NCBI GenBank assembly: GCA_009930445.1
Contig: RZYD01000187.1
Span: forward strand, 1-5,269
Direction: 5' to 3'
DNA: 5,269 nucleotides
Source of the DNA: Bacteroidia bacterium
Lineage (GTDB): Bacteria > Bacteroidota > Bacteroidia > Bacteroidales > BM520
The position numbers were made by a program, and so were the translations under genes. Within the stretch, counting starts at the first letter, position 1; the number at the start of each line of letters is the position of its first letter. This document shows positions 4,892 through 5,269 of this stretch, in pieces. Below the pieces are notes generated by a model. It was not told the DNA's origin. It did no database searches and worked only from the letters and a program-made list of their open reading frames with translations.

Positions 4892-5269
4892 TATTATTAT
4901 TGTCGATGATCACCCGATGGTCAGAGATGGCATACTCTCAATGCTCAAAAGTGACAGTACGCTCCATGTGATCGGTGAAGCAGCTGACAGCCATGAATTA
5001 TTCCAGTTACTCAGCAAAACTAAACCACACATCCTGCTTCTGGATATCAGTTTACCCGGCGTATCAGGTATTGAAATATGCCAAAAAATCACAGAAACAG
5101 AACCGGATATCCGATGTATCATGCTAAGTATGTACCTTAAAGAAGAGTTCATCTTTAGTGCATTGAAAGCCGGGACGAAAGGCTATATTCCCAAAACAGC
5201 CCAAAAAAACGAACTCATTGAAGCCATTCACACCGTGGCAAAAGGCAAGGAATATTTTAGCCCTGCGCT
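4878..5269 (+). CDS. NarL/FixJ-family response regulator (partial, C-terminus off the right edge)
   Basis: The frame is open from ATG 4878 to the edge, giving 130 codons that cover the receiver domain. It has the acidic pair Asp10-Asp11 (IIIVDDHPMVRDG), the phospho-accepting Asp56 in LLLDISLPG, the switch residue Ser84 in IMLSMY, and the invariant Lys106 in KGYIPKTA. The sequence ALKAGTKGYIPK and the following AIHTVAKGKEYFSPA are typical of the NarL/FixJ group, whose C-terminal LuxR-type HTH would begin just beyond the edge. The gene overlaps the kinase gene by 14 bp, so the two form an operon with coupled translation, and this protein is the expected phosphate acceptor of that kinase. The class of the output domain is inferred from the receiver. 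Confidence 0.95.
   Translation, partial: MNQINIIIVDDHPMVRDGILSMLKSDSTLHVIGEAADSHELFQLLSKTKPHILLLDISLPGVSGIEICQKITETEPDIRCIMLSMYLKEEFIFSALKAGTKGYIPKTAQKNELIEAIHTVAKGKEYFSPA

Noticed and set aside
4910..5152. Minus-strand open frame of 80 codons
   Set aside because: It is antisense to the receiver domain of the response regulator, which has all its conserved residues.

Overview
The window looks like chromosomal DNA from a member of the Bacteroidota, probably free-living. Three things suggest this: Shine-Dalgarno sequences are weak or absent before every start, one start is preceded by a TAnnTTTG-like promoter box, and the proteins have the general character of that phylum (a lipoprotein with a short signal ending in LWSC, a HisKA_3 sensor kinase paired with a NarL-type regulator). 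No rRNA or other marker is present, so this is inference.

Left part (1-871, minus strand). A 99-residue XRE-type helix-turn-helix regulator (425-724) runs into a gene cut by the left edge (1-425); the two share a TAATG stop/start. The visible 141 residues of the cut gene look like the N-terminal phospholipase D (PLD)-like domain found at the front of large SF2/SNF2-type helicases in bacterial restriction and phage-defence cassettes. This is the best candidate in the window for a defence system, but the helicase part and any partner methylase would lie beyond the left edge. A small inverted repeat overlaps the presumed regulator promoter and may be its own operator. Upstream of the regulator, a shifted frame reads as a lipoprotein signal peptide (LLLASC lipobox) without an in-frame start, probably a gene remnant.

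Middle (872-2656). A non-coding stretch (872-1147) holds three inverted repeats, one of them a perfect 12-bp hairpin followed by T residues. A complete minus-strand gene (1148-2656) follows, encoding a 502-residue ankyrin-repeat lipoprotein.

Right part (2657-5269). A 471-bp divergent intergenic region, AT-rich in places, contains a perfect palindrome, an imperfect inverted repeat and two doubtful short ORFs. It separates the ankyrin gene from a plus-strand two-component pair: a membrane histidine kinase with a Cache-like periplasmic sensor, HAMP, HisKA_3 and ATPase domains (3128-4891), overlapping by 14 bp a NarL/FixJ-family response regulator cut by the right edge (4878-5269). The kinase should sense an extracytoplasmic ligand and pass phosphate from His395 to Asp56 of the regulator. 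The targets cannot be seen; the divergent ankyrin gene is one possible target by position only.

Lines sampled by eye are clearly more AT-rich in the defence-like left part than in the kinase gene, which fits a laterally acquired cassette next to resident genes.
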